This document shows positions 6,839 through 14,345 of a DNA stretch of 18,295 nt, piece after piece. The stretch covers positions 1-18,295 of the forward strand of contig JAFLJW010000398.1 in assembly GCA_022712815.1 (NCBI GenBank), read 5' to 3'. Within the stretch, counting starts at the first letter, position 1. The number at the start of each line of letters is the position of its first letter. The notes below the pieces were generated by a model, which did no database searches, had not been told where the DNA came from, and saw nothing but the letters and a program-made list of their open reading frames with translations. A program made the translations under genes and the position numbers. Source of the stretch: Pseudodesulfovibrio sp. GTDB taxonomy: Bacteria > Desulfobacterota > Desulfovibrionia > Desulfovibrionales > Desulfovibrionaceae.

Positions 6839-8005
6839 ATGACAGACTCAATTGTTTTTGCCGCTGAAGGGAACGACTTTGCCGGAGTCGAGTCCGGTGT
6901 TGATGAGTTCGGGACCTGGAAGATCATGATTGTGGATGATCAGAAGGATGTCCACACTGTGACCCGTCTGGTGCTGGAGGATTTTGCTTTTGAAGGGCGC
7001 AAGGTGACCTGCATCAGCGCCTATTCCGGCGAGGAGGCCAAGGAACTTATTGTCAGGCACCCTGATACGGCGGTGATGCTCCTTGATGTCGTCATGGAAA
7101 CGAGCAAGGCTGGCCTTGAAGTGGCGCAGTTCATCCGTGCCAAGGCTTTGAACCGGTTCGTTCGGATAATTTTGCGGACAGGCCAACCCGGTGAAGCCCC
7201 GGAGCGGGAAGTGGTCACAGAACTGGATATCAACGATTATTGCCAAAAAACAGAACTTACTTCTGACCGGCTGGTGACAGCTGTGATTACGGCTATTCGT
7301 TCATATCGGGACCTGAAGACTATCGACGAAGGACGGCGGGGATTGCACCTTCTCGCCATGGCTGTTGCTCATCAGATTCGTAACAGGACCATTGCCATCT
7401 CCGGGTTTGCCAACCTGATCAGGAAAAAGGCTTCCGACTCTCCTGATGTGGCCGAGCATATTTCGACTATTCTTCATGAATCATCGCGTCTTGAGTCCAT
7501 GGTCAAGGACGTGACCAACTATGCCTCCCTTGAAATCGGCGAGGTTGTACCAGTTGGTATTCGTGATCTCCTTGAGGATGCCATGGACGGGATTGACAAG
7601 GGGCTTGAAGCGATCGGGCAGACTGTGGAGTGGGATGCATTTTGTCCGGATCAGACCGTGTTTGTTGATCCGCGGTTGTCTGTACTTGCCTTTGAAGCCA
7701 TCATGCAGAATTGTGTTGATTTCACGAACGGGAAGGCAAAGGTGAAAGTTACGGTGGCACCCGGACGTCTGGCCTGTGTAGTCAAGGTGACTGATTTCGG
7801 GAGCGGCATTATAGAGGACGATTTGTCCCATGTGTATGATCCGTTTTTTTCGCTCAAGCCGAAAGGTTCGGGCATGGGACTTTGCATCGTCAGGAAGGTT
7901 GCCATGGAACATCAGTGGGACCTCGCCATTGAGAGCACGCTTGGTGAAGGAACAACGGTTAGCATTGTCATTCCACGCCGCGAATTGACCGGACTTGGCA
8001 GTTAG
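6839..8005 (+). CDS. Soluble receiver-histidine kinase (REC-HisKA-HATPase)
   Basis: From the ATG at 6839 the protein has 388 residues. An in-frame TTG at 6788 would add 17, but the family of receivers with this N-terminus (a short acidic lead, then WKIMIVDDQKDVHTVTRLVL) supports the ATG. The receiver occupies about 26-150: acidic pair Asp33/Asp34, phosphoacceptor Asp83 in MLLDVVMET, Lys137 in QKTEL. A kinase core follows: an H-box with His178 in AVAHQIRNR, an N-box with Asn291, G1 DFGSG (319-323), F-box DPFFSL, and G2 GSGMGL (343-348). There is no membrane segment or other sensor, so input must come through the receiver from another kinase. The H-box has Arg where Pro is usual (HExRNP). It is followed by a bidirectional terminator and convergent with nhaB. 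The output partner is unknown. Confidence 0.88.
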   Translation: MTDSIVFAAEGNDFAGVESGVDEFGTWKIMIVDDQKDVHTVTRLVLEDFAFEGRKVTCISAYSGEEAKELIVRHPDTAVMLLDVVMETSKAGLEVAQFIRAKALNRFVRIILRTGQPGEAPEREVVTELDINDYCQKTELTSDRLVTAVITAIRSYRDLKTIDEGRRGLHLLAMAVAHQIRNRTIAISGFANLIRKKASDSPDVAEHISTILHESSRLESMVKDVTNYASLEIGEVVPVGIRDLLEDAMDGIDKGLEAIGQTVEWDAFCPDQTVFVDPRLSVLAFEAIMQNCVDFTNGKAKVKVTVAPGRLACVVKVTDFGSGIIEDDLSHVYDPFFSLKPKGSGMGLCIVRKVAMEHQWDLAIESTLGEGTTVSIVIPRRELTGLGS

Positions 8006-8041
8006 TTCTCAGACTGCCGGAGAGAGTCGCTATTGCAGAAA

Positions 8042-8078
8042 AAAACGACCGCTGAGGCTTGGCTTCAGCGGTCGTTTT
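8042..8078. terminator. Bidirectional intrinsic terminator
   Basis: AAAACGACCGCTGA (8042-8055) pairs perfectly with TCAGCGGTCGTTTT (8065-8078) around a 9-base loop. Runs of A on the left and T on the right give a U tract in both directions. It sits between the kinase gene and the convergent nhaB gene and should stop both transcripts. Confidence 0.92.
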
Positions 8079-8100
8079 CTATTGTCGATTCAGTCCTGGT

Positions 8101-9723
8101 CTACAGAAGGTAGTAGGTGGCGGCGAGGCCAGCCAGGGACATGGTGATGGTGTACGGCAGGGCCAGAACGATCATGCGTCCATAGGAGAGGCGGATGACC
8201 GGAGCCAGAGCCGAGGTTAGCAGGAACAGGAATGCGGCCTGACCGTTGGGTGTTGCAACCGAGGGAATGTTGGTGCCGGTGTTGATGGACACGGCCAGCT
8301 TGTCGAACTGGTGCATCAAGGCTCCGGCCTGATCGGCTGCTGCCTGGGGCAGAGTGGCGAGTACGTCGACGCGGAGTATCTCCGTGGAGGTCAGCTTTTC
8401 CATGAGTGCCACGCCGGTCATGCCGATATCGGGTATTGCGCCGAGCAGGGTCTCGAAGTGCATTTTTGTTTCCGATATATACACGGTCGCAACAAACACA
8501 TTGTCCGAGATCATGGAGAGCAGACCGTTGGCGATGTAGTATGCGACCAACTGCATCTGGCCCTCGAAGCCAAGGACGTAATGCATGACCGGGGCGAACA
8601 GATGCTGGTCATGGATGACACCGACGATGGTGAAGAAAACAACCAGCAAGGCGGTGAAGGGCAGGGCTTCTTCAAATGCCGGGCCGAGTTGATGTTCGTC
8701 GATGAATCCGTTGAAGGCGGTCAGCAGGACGATGACGGACAGGCCGATGATACCGACGGCGGCCAGATGGAAGCCCAGGGCCAGGATCAGCCAGATGCCT
8801 ACCAGAGCCTGAACGATCAGCTTGACCTTGCCGCGCATGCCGCGTTTTTCTTCCATCTCGATGGCTGTTTCAAGCAGGTGGGATCGGATATTTCCGGGCA
8901 TTTGCACGCCGTATCCGAACAGTTTGAATTTTTCGACAAGGATGCAGGTCAGCAGGCCGGTTGCCAGGACCGGCATGGATATTGGGGCAACCTCGATGAA
9001 GAATTCTGCAAAACTCCAGCCCATCTCTGATGCGATCAGCAGGTTTTGGGGTTCTCCCACCAGAGTGCAGACACCGCCGAGCGCGGTTCCGACCGCGCCA
9101 TGCATCATCAGATTGCGTAGGAAGGCACGGAATTGCTGAAGTTCTTCGCGTTTTTGTTCTTTTAGGGTTTTGTCGCAGCCCAGATCATGATCGCTGCCCA
9201 TATCCTTGCCCGAGGCGAACCTGTGGTAGACGTTATAGAAGCCGTAGGCCACCGCGATGATCACGGCGGTGACGGTCAATGCGTCCAGGAAGGCGGACAG
9301 GAATGCGCCCGCAAAGCAGAACAGCAGCGAGATGATGATCTTTGAGCGCACCTTGGTCAGGATGCGGGTGAAGGTGAATTGCAGGAAGTCCTTCATGAAG
9401 TAGATGCCCGCGACCATGAAGATCAGGAGCAGGATTACTTCAAAGTTGGTCAAAGCTTCGTTATAGACTGTTTCGGGAAGGGTCAGGCCTATGAGTACGG
9501 CCTCCATGGCGAGCAAACCACCTGCGGGCAGGGGGTAGCATTTGAGCGCCATGGCCAGGGTGAAGATGAATTCTCCGATCAAGACCCAACCCGTGATGAA
9601 CGGACCAGCCGTGAGCATGAGGATGGGGTTTAGGACAAGGAAGGCGACAATCGTCAGTTTGTACCAGTTTGGCGCGCTGCCCAGGAAGTTTTTTCCGAAA
9701 GCTTGTGTTAGTGTGTGAGCCAT
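8101..9723 (-). CDS. nhaB: Na+/H+ antiporter NhaB
   Basis: A 540-residue inner-membrane antiporter exchanging internal Na+ for external H+. The ATG at 9723 is chosen over a TTG at 9744 because AGGAG (9731-9735) lies just before it. NhaB-specific blocks are visible: MAHTLTQAFGKNFLG at the N-terminus, GEFIFTLAMALKCYPL (50-65), MVAGIYFMKDFL (103-114), FLSAFLDALTVTAV (141-154, with the membrane Asp147), GTALGGVCTLVGEPQN (212-227) and MISDNVFVATVYI. The length is close to the usual 510-530. Many hydrophobic segments fit about a dozen membrane spans. It is the last gene of the - strand series and ends at the bidirectional terminator. Next to a DASS carrier, it could return the Na+ that enters with the substrate. 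Confidence 0.96.
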   Translation of the reverse strand: MAHTLTQAFGKNFLGSAPNWYKLTIVAFLVLNPILMLTAGPFITGWVLIGEFIFTLAMALKCYPLPAGGLLAMEAVLIGLTLPETVYNEALTNFEVILLLIFMVAGIYFMKDFLQFTFTRILTKVRSKIIISLLFCFAGAFLSAFLDALTVTAVIIAVAYGFYNVYHRFASGKDMGSDHDLGCDKTLKEQKREELQQFRAFLRNLMMHGAVGTALGGVCTLVGEPQNLLIASEMGWSFAEFFIEVAPISMPVLATGLLTCILVEKFKLFGYGVQMPGNIRSHLLETAIEMEEKRGMRGKVKLIVQALVGIWLILALGFHLAAVGIIGLSVIVLLTAFNGFIDEHQLGPAFEEALPFTALLVVFFTIVGVIHDQHLFAPVMHYVLGFEGQMQLVAYYIANGLLSMISDNVFVATVYISETKMHFETLLGAIPDIGMTGVALMEKLTSTEILRVDVLATLPQAAADQAGALMHQFDKLAVSINTGTNIPSVATPNGQAAFLFLLTSALAPVIRLSYGRMIVLALPYTITMSLAGLAATYYLL

Positions 9724-9812
9724 TACAGTTTCTCCTAAAATCAAAGTAAATATCGTTGATGTTACCGCCAGGAATTTGGCGATCGCATGTGGTCTATATG
9801 TTGTGACGGCGT

Positions 9813-11240
9813 TTATGCAGAGTCGCCGATAGTCATGGTCGGGAACATGCCTTCCTCAGCTCCTGCCAGGAAGGGCTGGAAAAGATTGAAAGACACACTT
9901 TGAGTTTTCTGGGCATGGCCTCTGGTTTTGTCCGAACCGTCGAAGTAGGCTCCGTTTTCTTCCAGAATATGCTCGATGCGATGCTGGAAGGCGGCCACAA
10001 ACTGGTCTCCGTCGCCACGGAAAGTCAGGTTGCCGAGGTCGAGTTCCTTGAGTTTGGCGAACTCGTCAAGGGCGATACATTGGGTTGCGAGATCGTCTTG
10101 TTTGGTGATGTAGCCCCAGACAAGGCTTCCTTCGGGAATGGTAATGGGTTCGGTCGCATCGATGATAGTGTGGGGCATGACGATGGACTTGGCTCCAACG
10201 GTAATCTTTGCATTCTCACTGCCGCGCAGGAAGGAGTTGAAGCCGGTGAAGACCTTGCGGCCAAGATGACTGTGGATGACTTTGCCGCCGTGGGCGGTGA
10301 CGTTCATGCCATCGTATTTGGAATTCAGGATATAACAGTTTTCCTGCGCATTGGCACCGGTGCCGAGTGTGGAATCCGCAATGTATGCCCGCTGGGCCAC
10401 GAGCGAGTTTTCACCGATGGCACAGTTTCCCTTGACCACGGCGTACGGGCTGACAAAGGCGTTTATTGGTACATCCATGGGCGGGTCCGGGAGTACTGCG
10501 GAGTAGATACTAGCGAAATCATTTTGGCGCTCTCTCAGGAAAACAGAGAATTCACCGGATAATTTACCGCTTTTATCCAAGGATACGTACTTTTCGACAA
10601 CGCCTTTCGGGTATCTGTAATCGAATTCGAAAAGTCCTTCATAATAAATCCAGATGTGGCCGGGATCAATGGTTCTGCGGGACAGATCTCCTGCCTGCAC
10701 ATAGGAATAGTCGCCCACTACGCAATTGTGCATGATTGAAAGATCGATGGTCGCAAAGGGGCCGAGATAGACACCTTCCGTGGTGGTGCCATGGATGTTG
10801 GAATAATGCATGGCAACTGTATTCAATATTTTGAAATATTCAGGGATTTCCGGATTTTTCGAATGGTTATGAACCAGCGTCTTGATCAGGAAGCTGTTGG
10901 TGATCTGAATGATTTCATCTTGGTAAAGTTTGGTTGAAATACCGTTAAATTCGACAACGGTGCCTTTGTCCTTGAGCTCATCTCCCCGGACATCGCTCTT
11001 GTAGAGAACGGAGCGATCCACTTCACATTTACCAAGGAAATACGTGCCGCCCAGATTACTTTTCCTGAAGCGGAAGTAAAGAGGGTGGTCAGTGGTCAGG
11101 GCGTAGAATGCGTAATAGTGAGTTAGTTTGTCGGCGGGGATGGCTTCCTTAAGGAAAATTTCCACGTCAACATTCATGGTTTTGAGGTTTACGTTCACTC
11201 TTGAGGCTATGTGGTCAATAAGTTCATTGAGTTTTTCCAT
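9813..11240 (-). CDS. Left-handed beta-helix (hexapeptide-repeat) protein, unknown substrate
   Basis: The 475-residue protein has an alpha/beta N-terminal part (1-140), a first group of hexapeptide-like turns (about 143-185, e.g. GVYLGPFATIDLSIMHNCVVG), an insertion (186-250), a second longer group (255-385, e.g. AFVSPYAVVKGNCAIGENSL, ITVGAKSIVMPHTIID, ITIPEGSLVWGYI) and a helical C-terminus. Repeats of [LIV]Gxxxx type build a left-handed beta-helix, the fold of many acyltransferases, nucleotidyl-sugar enzymes and gamma-carbonic anhydrases. His residues in the first group (His145, His150, His171) might bind metal or act in catalysis, but no known active-site pattern is recognised. GGAGA lies just before the ATG. 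It lies between the DASS carrier (95-base gap) and nhaB (89-base gap), all in one direction. A function coupled to transport or to the carried substrate is possible but not shown. Confidence 0.75.
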   Translation of the reverse strand: MEKLNELIDHIASRVNVNLKTMNVDVEIFLKEAIPADKLTHYYAFYALTTDHPLYFRFRKSNLGGTYFLGKCEVDRSVLYKSDVRGDELKDKGTVVEFNGISTKLYQDEIIQITNSFLIKTLVHNHSKNPEIPEYFKILNTVAMHYSNIHGTTTEGVYLGPFATIDLSIMHNCVVGDYSYVQAGDLSRRTIDPGHIWIYYEGLFEFDYRYPKGVVEKYVSLDKSGKLSGEFSVFLRERQNDFASIYSAVLPDPPMDVPINAFVSPYAVVKGNCAIGENSLVAQRAYIADSTLGTGANAQENCYILNSKYDGMNVTAHGGKVIHSHLGRKVFTGFNSFLRGSENAKITVGAKSIVMPHTIIDATEPITIPEGSLVWGYITKQDDLATQCIALDEFAKLKELDLGNLTFRGDGDQFVAAFQHRIEHILEENGAYFDGSDKTRGHAQKTQSVSFNLFQPFLAGAEEGMFPTMTIGDSA

Positions 11241-11274
11241 GGTTCTCCAATGGCTTAATGTTTTCTAAGTCGAG

Positions 11275-11311
11275 TAGAGCTGCCGAGTATATTGTCTACC
11301 CGGTAGCTCTA
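11275..11311 (-). repeat. Hairpin between DASS and beta-helix genes
   Basis: TAGAGCTGCCG (11275-11285) pairs with CGGTAGCTCTA (11301-11311) with one mismatch. On the - strand transcript the stem is not followed by a U run, so it is more likely an mRNA-processing or 3'-stabilising structure, or a partial attenuator, than a full terminator. It could uncouple levels of the carrier from those of the beta-helix protein and NhaB. Confidence 0.5.
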
Positions 11312-11335
11312 TTTACTAGTTATTGCTGCTTTCGT

Positions 11336-12808
11336 CTAGCCACTGGCTATGGTTATGGGCATGCCCATGAGCGGCCAGAGGACCAGACAGGCAAAGCCGA
11401 CCACGATCATCAGTATGATGCTCGTCGGGACACCCCATTTGAAGAATTCACCGGTGGTGAACTTACCTGAGTCATAGGCGATGGCATTGGGGGCCGCGCC
11501 GACCAGAAGCAGGAAGGGCATACCGGCCACAACCAGTGATGCGTACAGGATTACCTCAGGGGATACACCAAGGTAGGGTGCAATGACCAGAGCCACTGGC
11601 AGTGATATGGCAATGGCTGCGACGTTCATGATGAAGTTGGTCATCATCATGACGAAGAAGGCAATGGACATGACGAACACGAACCAATGGGCTTCCTGGA
11701 ACATGACCAGCCAGTTGACGGCCATCCACTTGGCCGCGCCGGTCTCCCACAGACAGAAGCCGATGGACATGGCCCCGGCGAACAGCAGGATGATGTTCCA
11801 CGGGATGTCTTCCAGATCCTTGATGCCGAGAATCTTGAAAACAAAGAAGAGAACCGAAGAACACAAGATGATGGCGGTCTTGTCTATCGCTCCGAGGGCG
11901 GGGATGAAGGAGCGCAGGCTCATGATGATGATGACGATGATGACGATGAGCGCGGCCATTATTTCATCGCGGGTCAGGCGGCCCATCTTGGCATTGAGCT
12001 CACGGGCCTTTTTGCGCAGGCCGGGGATACGGTCCTTTTCCGGCTTCATGAAGATCATGAAGAATCCCCACAGCAGGAAGATCATCAGCCAGCCAATGGG
12101 GGCCATGTAATATGATAACTCGAAGAAGCCGATATCGACATTGACGATTTCCTTGTAGAAACCGAGTGCCACCGCGCCGCGGGCTGCGCCGAGCAGGGTG
12201 ACGATGGAGCCGGCTCCAGCCACGTATGCCATGCCTATGAACAGCCCCTTGCCGAATTTGGTGGGCTTGTCACCTTCGCCGTACAGGGCATAGATGGCGA
12301 TCAAAAGCGGGTAGATGGTGGCTGCTACCGCAGTGTGGGCCATGATGTGGGTCAACAGGCCGGTGACGACAAAGACGCCGAGATAGATCATGGACGTTCG
12401 CTCTCCCACGATATCAAGCATCTTGTACGCCAGCCGTTTGGTCAGGCCGGTCTTGGTGAAGACCAGACCGATCATGATCGATGCGAAGATGAACAGGACG
12501 GACGGGTCCATGAAATCCTTGAACGCGACCTTTGCGGGACGGATGAAGAACATGACCTGCAATATGCCGATCATCAGGCTGGTGATGCCGATGGGGACGA
12601 CCTCGAAGACCCACCATGTACCGGCCAGCAGGAAGACCGCGATGGCTCCCTTGGCTTCCTTGGACAGGACAAAGTGCTCGCCCATTGGATCGATTGCGTC
12701 CGGCCATGGCGAAGAAGAATAGACTATAGTGAACAGCAGGATACCGGTGAACATGAACACCAGGCGTTTCCAGTCGAATGCGGATGTTGTGGCTTGAGCC
12801 GTCTCCAT
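11336..12808 (-). CDS. DASS/SLC13-family anion:sodium symporter
   Basis: A 490-residue polytopic membrane protein of the divalent anion:Na+ symporter family. The C-terminal block GMPFLLLVGAAPNAIAYDSGKFTTGEFFKWG (429-459) is the DASS signature region, and WWVFEVVPIGITSL (65-78) and ILLFAGAMSIGFCL (340-353) also fit. A central charged loop (255-281) separates two inverted halves. The two SNT substrate/Na+ motifs of VcINDY-type carriers are changed: AHT at 157-159 and MNV at 394-396. The substrate therefore cannot be assigned; dicarboxylates, tricarboxylates, sulfate or related anions are all possible. GAGGAGG precedes the ATG. The gene starts 32 bases after the CBS gene and should be co-transcribed with it and the pseudo-receiver from the -24/-12 promoter at 13834-13849. 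Confidence 0.9.
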   Translation of the reverse strand: METAQATTSAFDWKRLVFMFTGILLFTIVYSSSPWPDAIDPMGEHFVLSKEAKGAIAVFLLAGTWWVFEVVPIGITSLMIGILQVMFFIRPAKVAFKDFMDPSVLFIFASIMIGLVFTKTGLTKRLAYKMLDIVGERTSMIYLGVFVVTGLLTHIMAHTAVAATIYPLLIAIYALYGEGDKPTKFGKGLFIGMAYVAGAGSIVTLLGAARGAVALGFYKEIVNVDIGFFELSYYMAPIGWLMIFLLWGFFMIFMKPEKDRIPGLRKKARELNAKMGRLTRDEIMAALIVIIVIIIMSLRSFIPALGAIDKTAIILCSSVLFFVFKILGIKDLEDIPWNIILLFAGAMSIGFCLWETGAAKWMAVNWLVMFQEAHWFVFVMSIAFFVMMMTNFIMNVAAIAISLPVALVIAPYLGVSPEVILYASLVVAGMPFLLLVGAAPNAIAYDSGKFTTGEFFKWGVPTSIILMIVVGFACLVLWPLMGMPITIASG

Positions 12809-12840
12809 GGTTTCCTCCTCAGGTAAACCTCGAAATATGC

Positions 12841-13362
12841 TTATTGCTCGCAGGCGCAGGCAATCATGCGTTTCTTGATTTCATCAAATACGTTCACCAG
12901 CCGAAGAATTCCCGTTATTTCGCCATTTTTACGGATGATGAGCGGCTGCTGGGTTCCAACGACATAGTGGTGCAAGGCATATTCCAACTCATCGTCTTCA
13001 TTGAGATAGTCCGTAATATCAGGAACGTGCATGATATCGACCACGCTGGTGGTACACCCTTTTTTACACAGTTCGCTCAGCGAGGAGGTCCACAGGCCGA
13101 ACTCCTTGAAGACATCGCCGACATATCTGCTGGTTAGCGTGGCCTTGTAGCGGTCATGAGTGTCCAGTTTTTTGTAACTGGGTTCCAGCGCACGAAGGAT
13201 GTCGGTCATGGTCAGTATCCCCTTGAGATCGCCGTTTTCATCGACGATCAGGATATCCCTGTGCTTGCTTTCAGTCAGGGAAACGATGACATCGCTTAGT
13301 TTTGCATCTGTTCCGAGCGTCGAATATTCGCTCAGAGGAGTCATCAACTCTTTGATTTTCAT
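12841..13362 (-). CDS. Two-CBS-domain protein
   Basis: The 173-residue product is essentially a CBS pair. CBS1 spans about 1-62 (MKIKELMTPL ... LIVDENGDLKGILTMTDILRAL) and CBS2 about 105-168 (VVDIMHVPDITDYLNEDDELEYAL ... PLIIRKNGEITGILRLVNVFDEI). A linker with Cys99 and Cys103 lies between, and the C-terminus ends CACEQ. CBS pairs bind adenosine nucleotides and report energy state to an attached or partner protein. There is no catalytic domain, so a partner is expected, and the DASS carrier encoded 32 bases downstream is the obvious candidate. GGAGGAAT precedes the ATG. The gene is preceded by the pseudo-receiver gene at 45 bases. Confidence 0.92.
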   Translation of the reverse strand: MKIKELMTPLSEYSTLGTDAKLSDVIVSLTESKHRDILIVDENGDLKGILTMTDILRALEPSYKKLDTHDRYKATLTSRYVGDVFKEFGLWTSSLSELCKKGCTTSVVDIMHVPDITDYLNEDDELEYALHHYVVGTQQPLIIRKNGEITGILRLVNVFDEIKKRMIACACEQ

Positions 13363-13407
13363 GGTATCATTCCTCCCAAAAAGTGTGTTTTACGTATGAT
13401 CCCGATA

Positions 13408-13773
13408 TCAGGTTTTTCCTTTGGGTGATATGGCATCAAGTTTTTGTAAAAGTTCCTCAAGATCCACAGGAGAGCCGACTTCGTCGAACGCGCCATGCTT
13501 CATTGCTTCGATGGATAATTGAACATCGCCGGAATGGTTGATGAGCATGACTTCGGTTTCCGGGCAATCATGCCTGATTTCCCTGAGAAAAGACAAGAGA
13601 GCCTGCCTGGGACTTGAGAGTCCCACGAGCACGGCATCCATTTGTCCCTGGCAGGCAAAGAGACGGCCTTCCTTGGTGTCGTCGGTCACAGTGACCGTCA
13701 ACCCGTGTCTGGAGAGCCGTTGGGCCAGATTCTCCCGAAAACTGTCATCCACATCAACAATCAGCACTTTCAT
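13408..13773 (-). CDS. Degenerate receiver-domain (pseudo-receiver) protein
   Basis: The 121-residue stand-alone domain follows the receiver fold (MKVLIVDVDDSFRENLAQRL at the start, then DAVLVGLSSP, EVMLINHSGDVQLSIEAMKHGAFDEVGSPVDLEELLQKL), but the phosphorylation set is lost. The acidic pair is Asp7/Val8, the phosphoacceptor position is Gly51 (VLVGLSSP), the switch Thr/Ser is Ile78, and the conserved Lys is Ser101 (GSP instead of TKP). It can hardly be phosphorylated in the normal way and probably acts by protein contact. It is the first gene after the sigma-54 promoter, followed by the CBS and DASS genes. The ribosome site is weak (AAGGA is too far; CGGG is closer). No output domain is present. 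Confidence 0.85.
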   Translation of the reverse strand: MKVLIVDVDDSFRENLAQRLSRHGLTVTVTDDTKEGRLFACQGQMDAVLVGLSSPRQALLSFLREIRHDCPETEVMLINHSGDVQLSIEAMKHGAFDEVGSPVDLEELLQKLDAISPKGKT

Positions 13774-13799
13774 AATGCCCGGTCAATCCTTGTGATTAG

Positions 13800-13820
13800 G
13801 TTGCATCAAAATAATGCAAC
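13800..13820 (-). promoter_or_regulatory. Hairpin at the 5' end of the transporter mRNA
   Basis: GTTGCAT (13800-13806) and ATGCAAC (13814-13820) are perfect reverse complements with a 7-base spacer. The predicted start of transcription from the -24/-12 promoter is near 13824, so this stem would lie at the very 5' end of a leader of about 50 bases. Such a stem can protect mRNA. Alternatively it is a DNA operator at +4 to +24. Confidence 0.5.
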
Positions 13821-13833
13821 TGAAACCCTTTAA

Positions 13834-13849
13834 GGCAATGTGTGTGCCA
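13834..13849 (-). promoter_or_regulatory. Sigma-54 (-24/-12) promoter of the receiver-CBS-DASS operon
   Basis: Read on the - strand the sequence is TGGCACACACATTGCC. It has TGGCAC at -24 and TTGC at -12, with the invariant GG and GC at the exact family spacing; only the base after TGGCAC (A for G) and the last base differ from consensus TGGCACG-N4-TTGCW. It points at the pseudo-receiver gene, whose ATG is about 50 bases beyond the predicted start site. The gene for a sigma-54 activator lies directly upstream. Confidence 0.88.
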
Positions 13850-13922
13850 AGGAACGTAATATGAGTTAATTCAGTATATTAGGAATTTTGCACAGAATAG
13901 ATCAGACTTGGTGGGTGCGTTT

Positions 13923-13934
13923 TGAAACGTTTTA
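13923..13934 (-). promoter_or_regulatory. Candidate activator (UAS) site for the sigma-54 promoter
   Basis: TGAAACGTTTTA is close to the palindrome TGAAACGTTTCA and contains the exact 8-mer TGAAACGT found upstream of the EBP gene. It lies about 75 bases upstream of the -24 element, the usual distance for an enhancer-type activator. Further half-sites TGAAAC occur at 13977-13982 and 13821-13826. Confidence 0.55.
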
Positions 13935-13981
13935 GAACGTGTTGCTCTAGAGTATATGTGTCAAGATGGAACGAAATGAAA

Positions 13982-14335
13982 CTATTTTGTGTTCTGCGGG
14001 TAGAAACACATGCCCGGGGAAAGTTTTCCGGCGAGGTAAGATTCAAGGACGGTATCCACAGGGCCGCAGATGTCGTCCATTACTTTTGCCCCTTTCCATT
14101 CAAGGAAGTCGTGGTATTCGCTTTCGATGCCAGCGCAGATAACGGTCTGGATGCTTTCGCTGATGGCAAGGCGGCACATGGTCTCCGGCGATGCGTGGTC
14201 CAGAACCACGACTTTTTCCCTGACGGTATCCAGGGCTTTGGTCTTGCGTATCAGGGTCACAATAAGCACATCGGTCGCCAGATCGAAACGTGGAGCGACA
14301 TCATTGTCGCGCAGGGGGATGAGTATTTTTTCCAT
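13982..14335 (-). CDS. NifX/NafY-like (dinitrogenase Fe-Mo cofactor) domain protein
   Basis: The 117-residue protein shows the pattern of small NifX/MTH1175-type domains: a start of MEKILIPLRDNDVAPRFDLATDVLIV, the middle LAISESIQTVICAGIESEYHDFLEWKGAKVMDD, and the ending in VLESYLAGKL. These domains bind metal clusters or labile cofactors. In Desulfovibrio, orange-protein genes of this superfamily are linked to a sigma-54 activator, which is a useful parallel. No nif genes are visible, so nitrogen fixation should not be assumed. AGGA lies eight bases before the ATG and begins inside the EBP stop codon, so translation is probably coupled to the EBP. It might sense or modulate EBP activity. Confidence 0.75.
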   Translation of the reverse strand: MEKILIPLRDNDVAPRFDLATDVLIVTLIRKTKALDTVREKVVVLDHASPETMCRLAISESIQTVICAGIESEYHDFLEWKGAKVMDDICGPVDTVLESYLAGKLSPGMCFYPQNTK

Positions 14336-14345
14336 GTCGATTGTC

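Noticed and set aside
8311..9030. 239-codon + strand frame opposite nhaB
   Set aside because: Gln/Asp/Gly-rich translation of an antisense membrane-protein gene; typical shadow composition.
9900..10562. 220-codon + strand frame opposite the beta-helix gene
   Set aside because: Antisense shadow; the - strand product has clear hexapeptide repeats while this one has no recognisable domain.
13982..14335. Nitrogen fixation function for the NifX-like gene
   Set aside because: No nif genes are nearby; the domain superfamily is broad and includes non-nitrogenase metal-cluster proteins.
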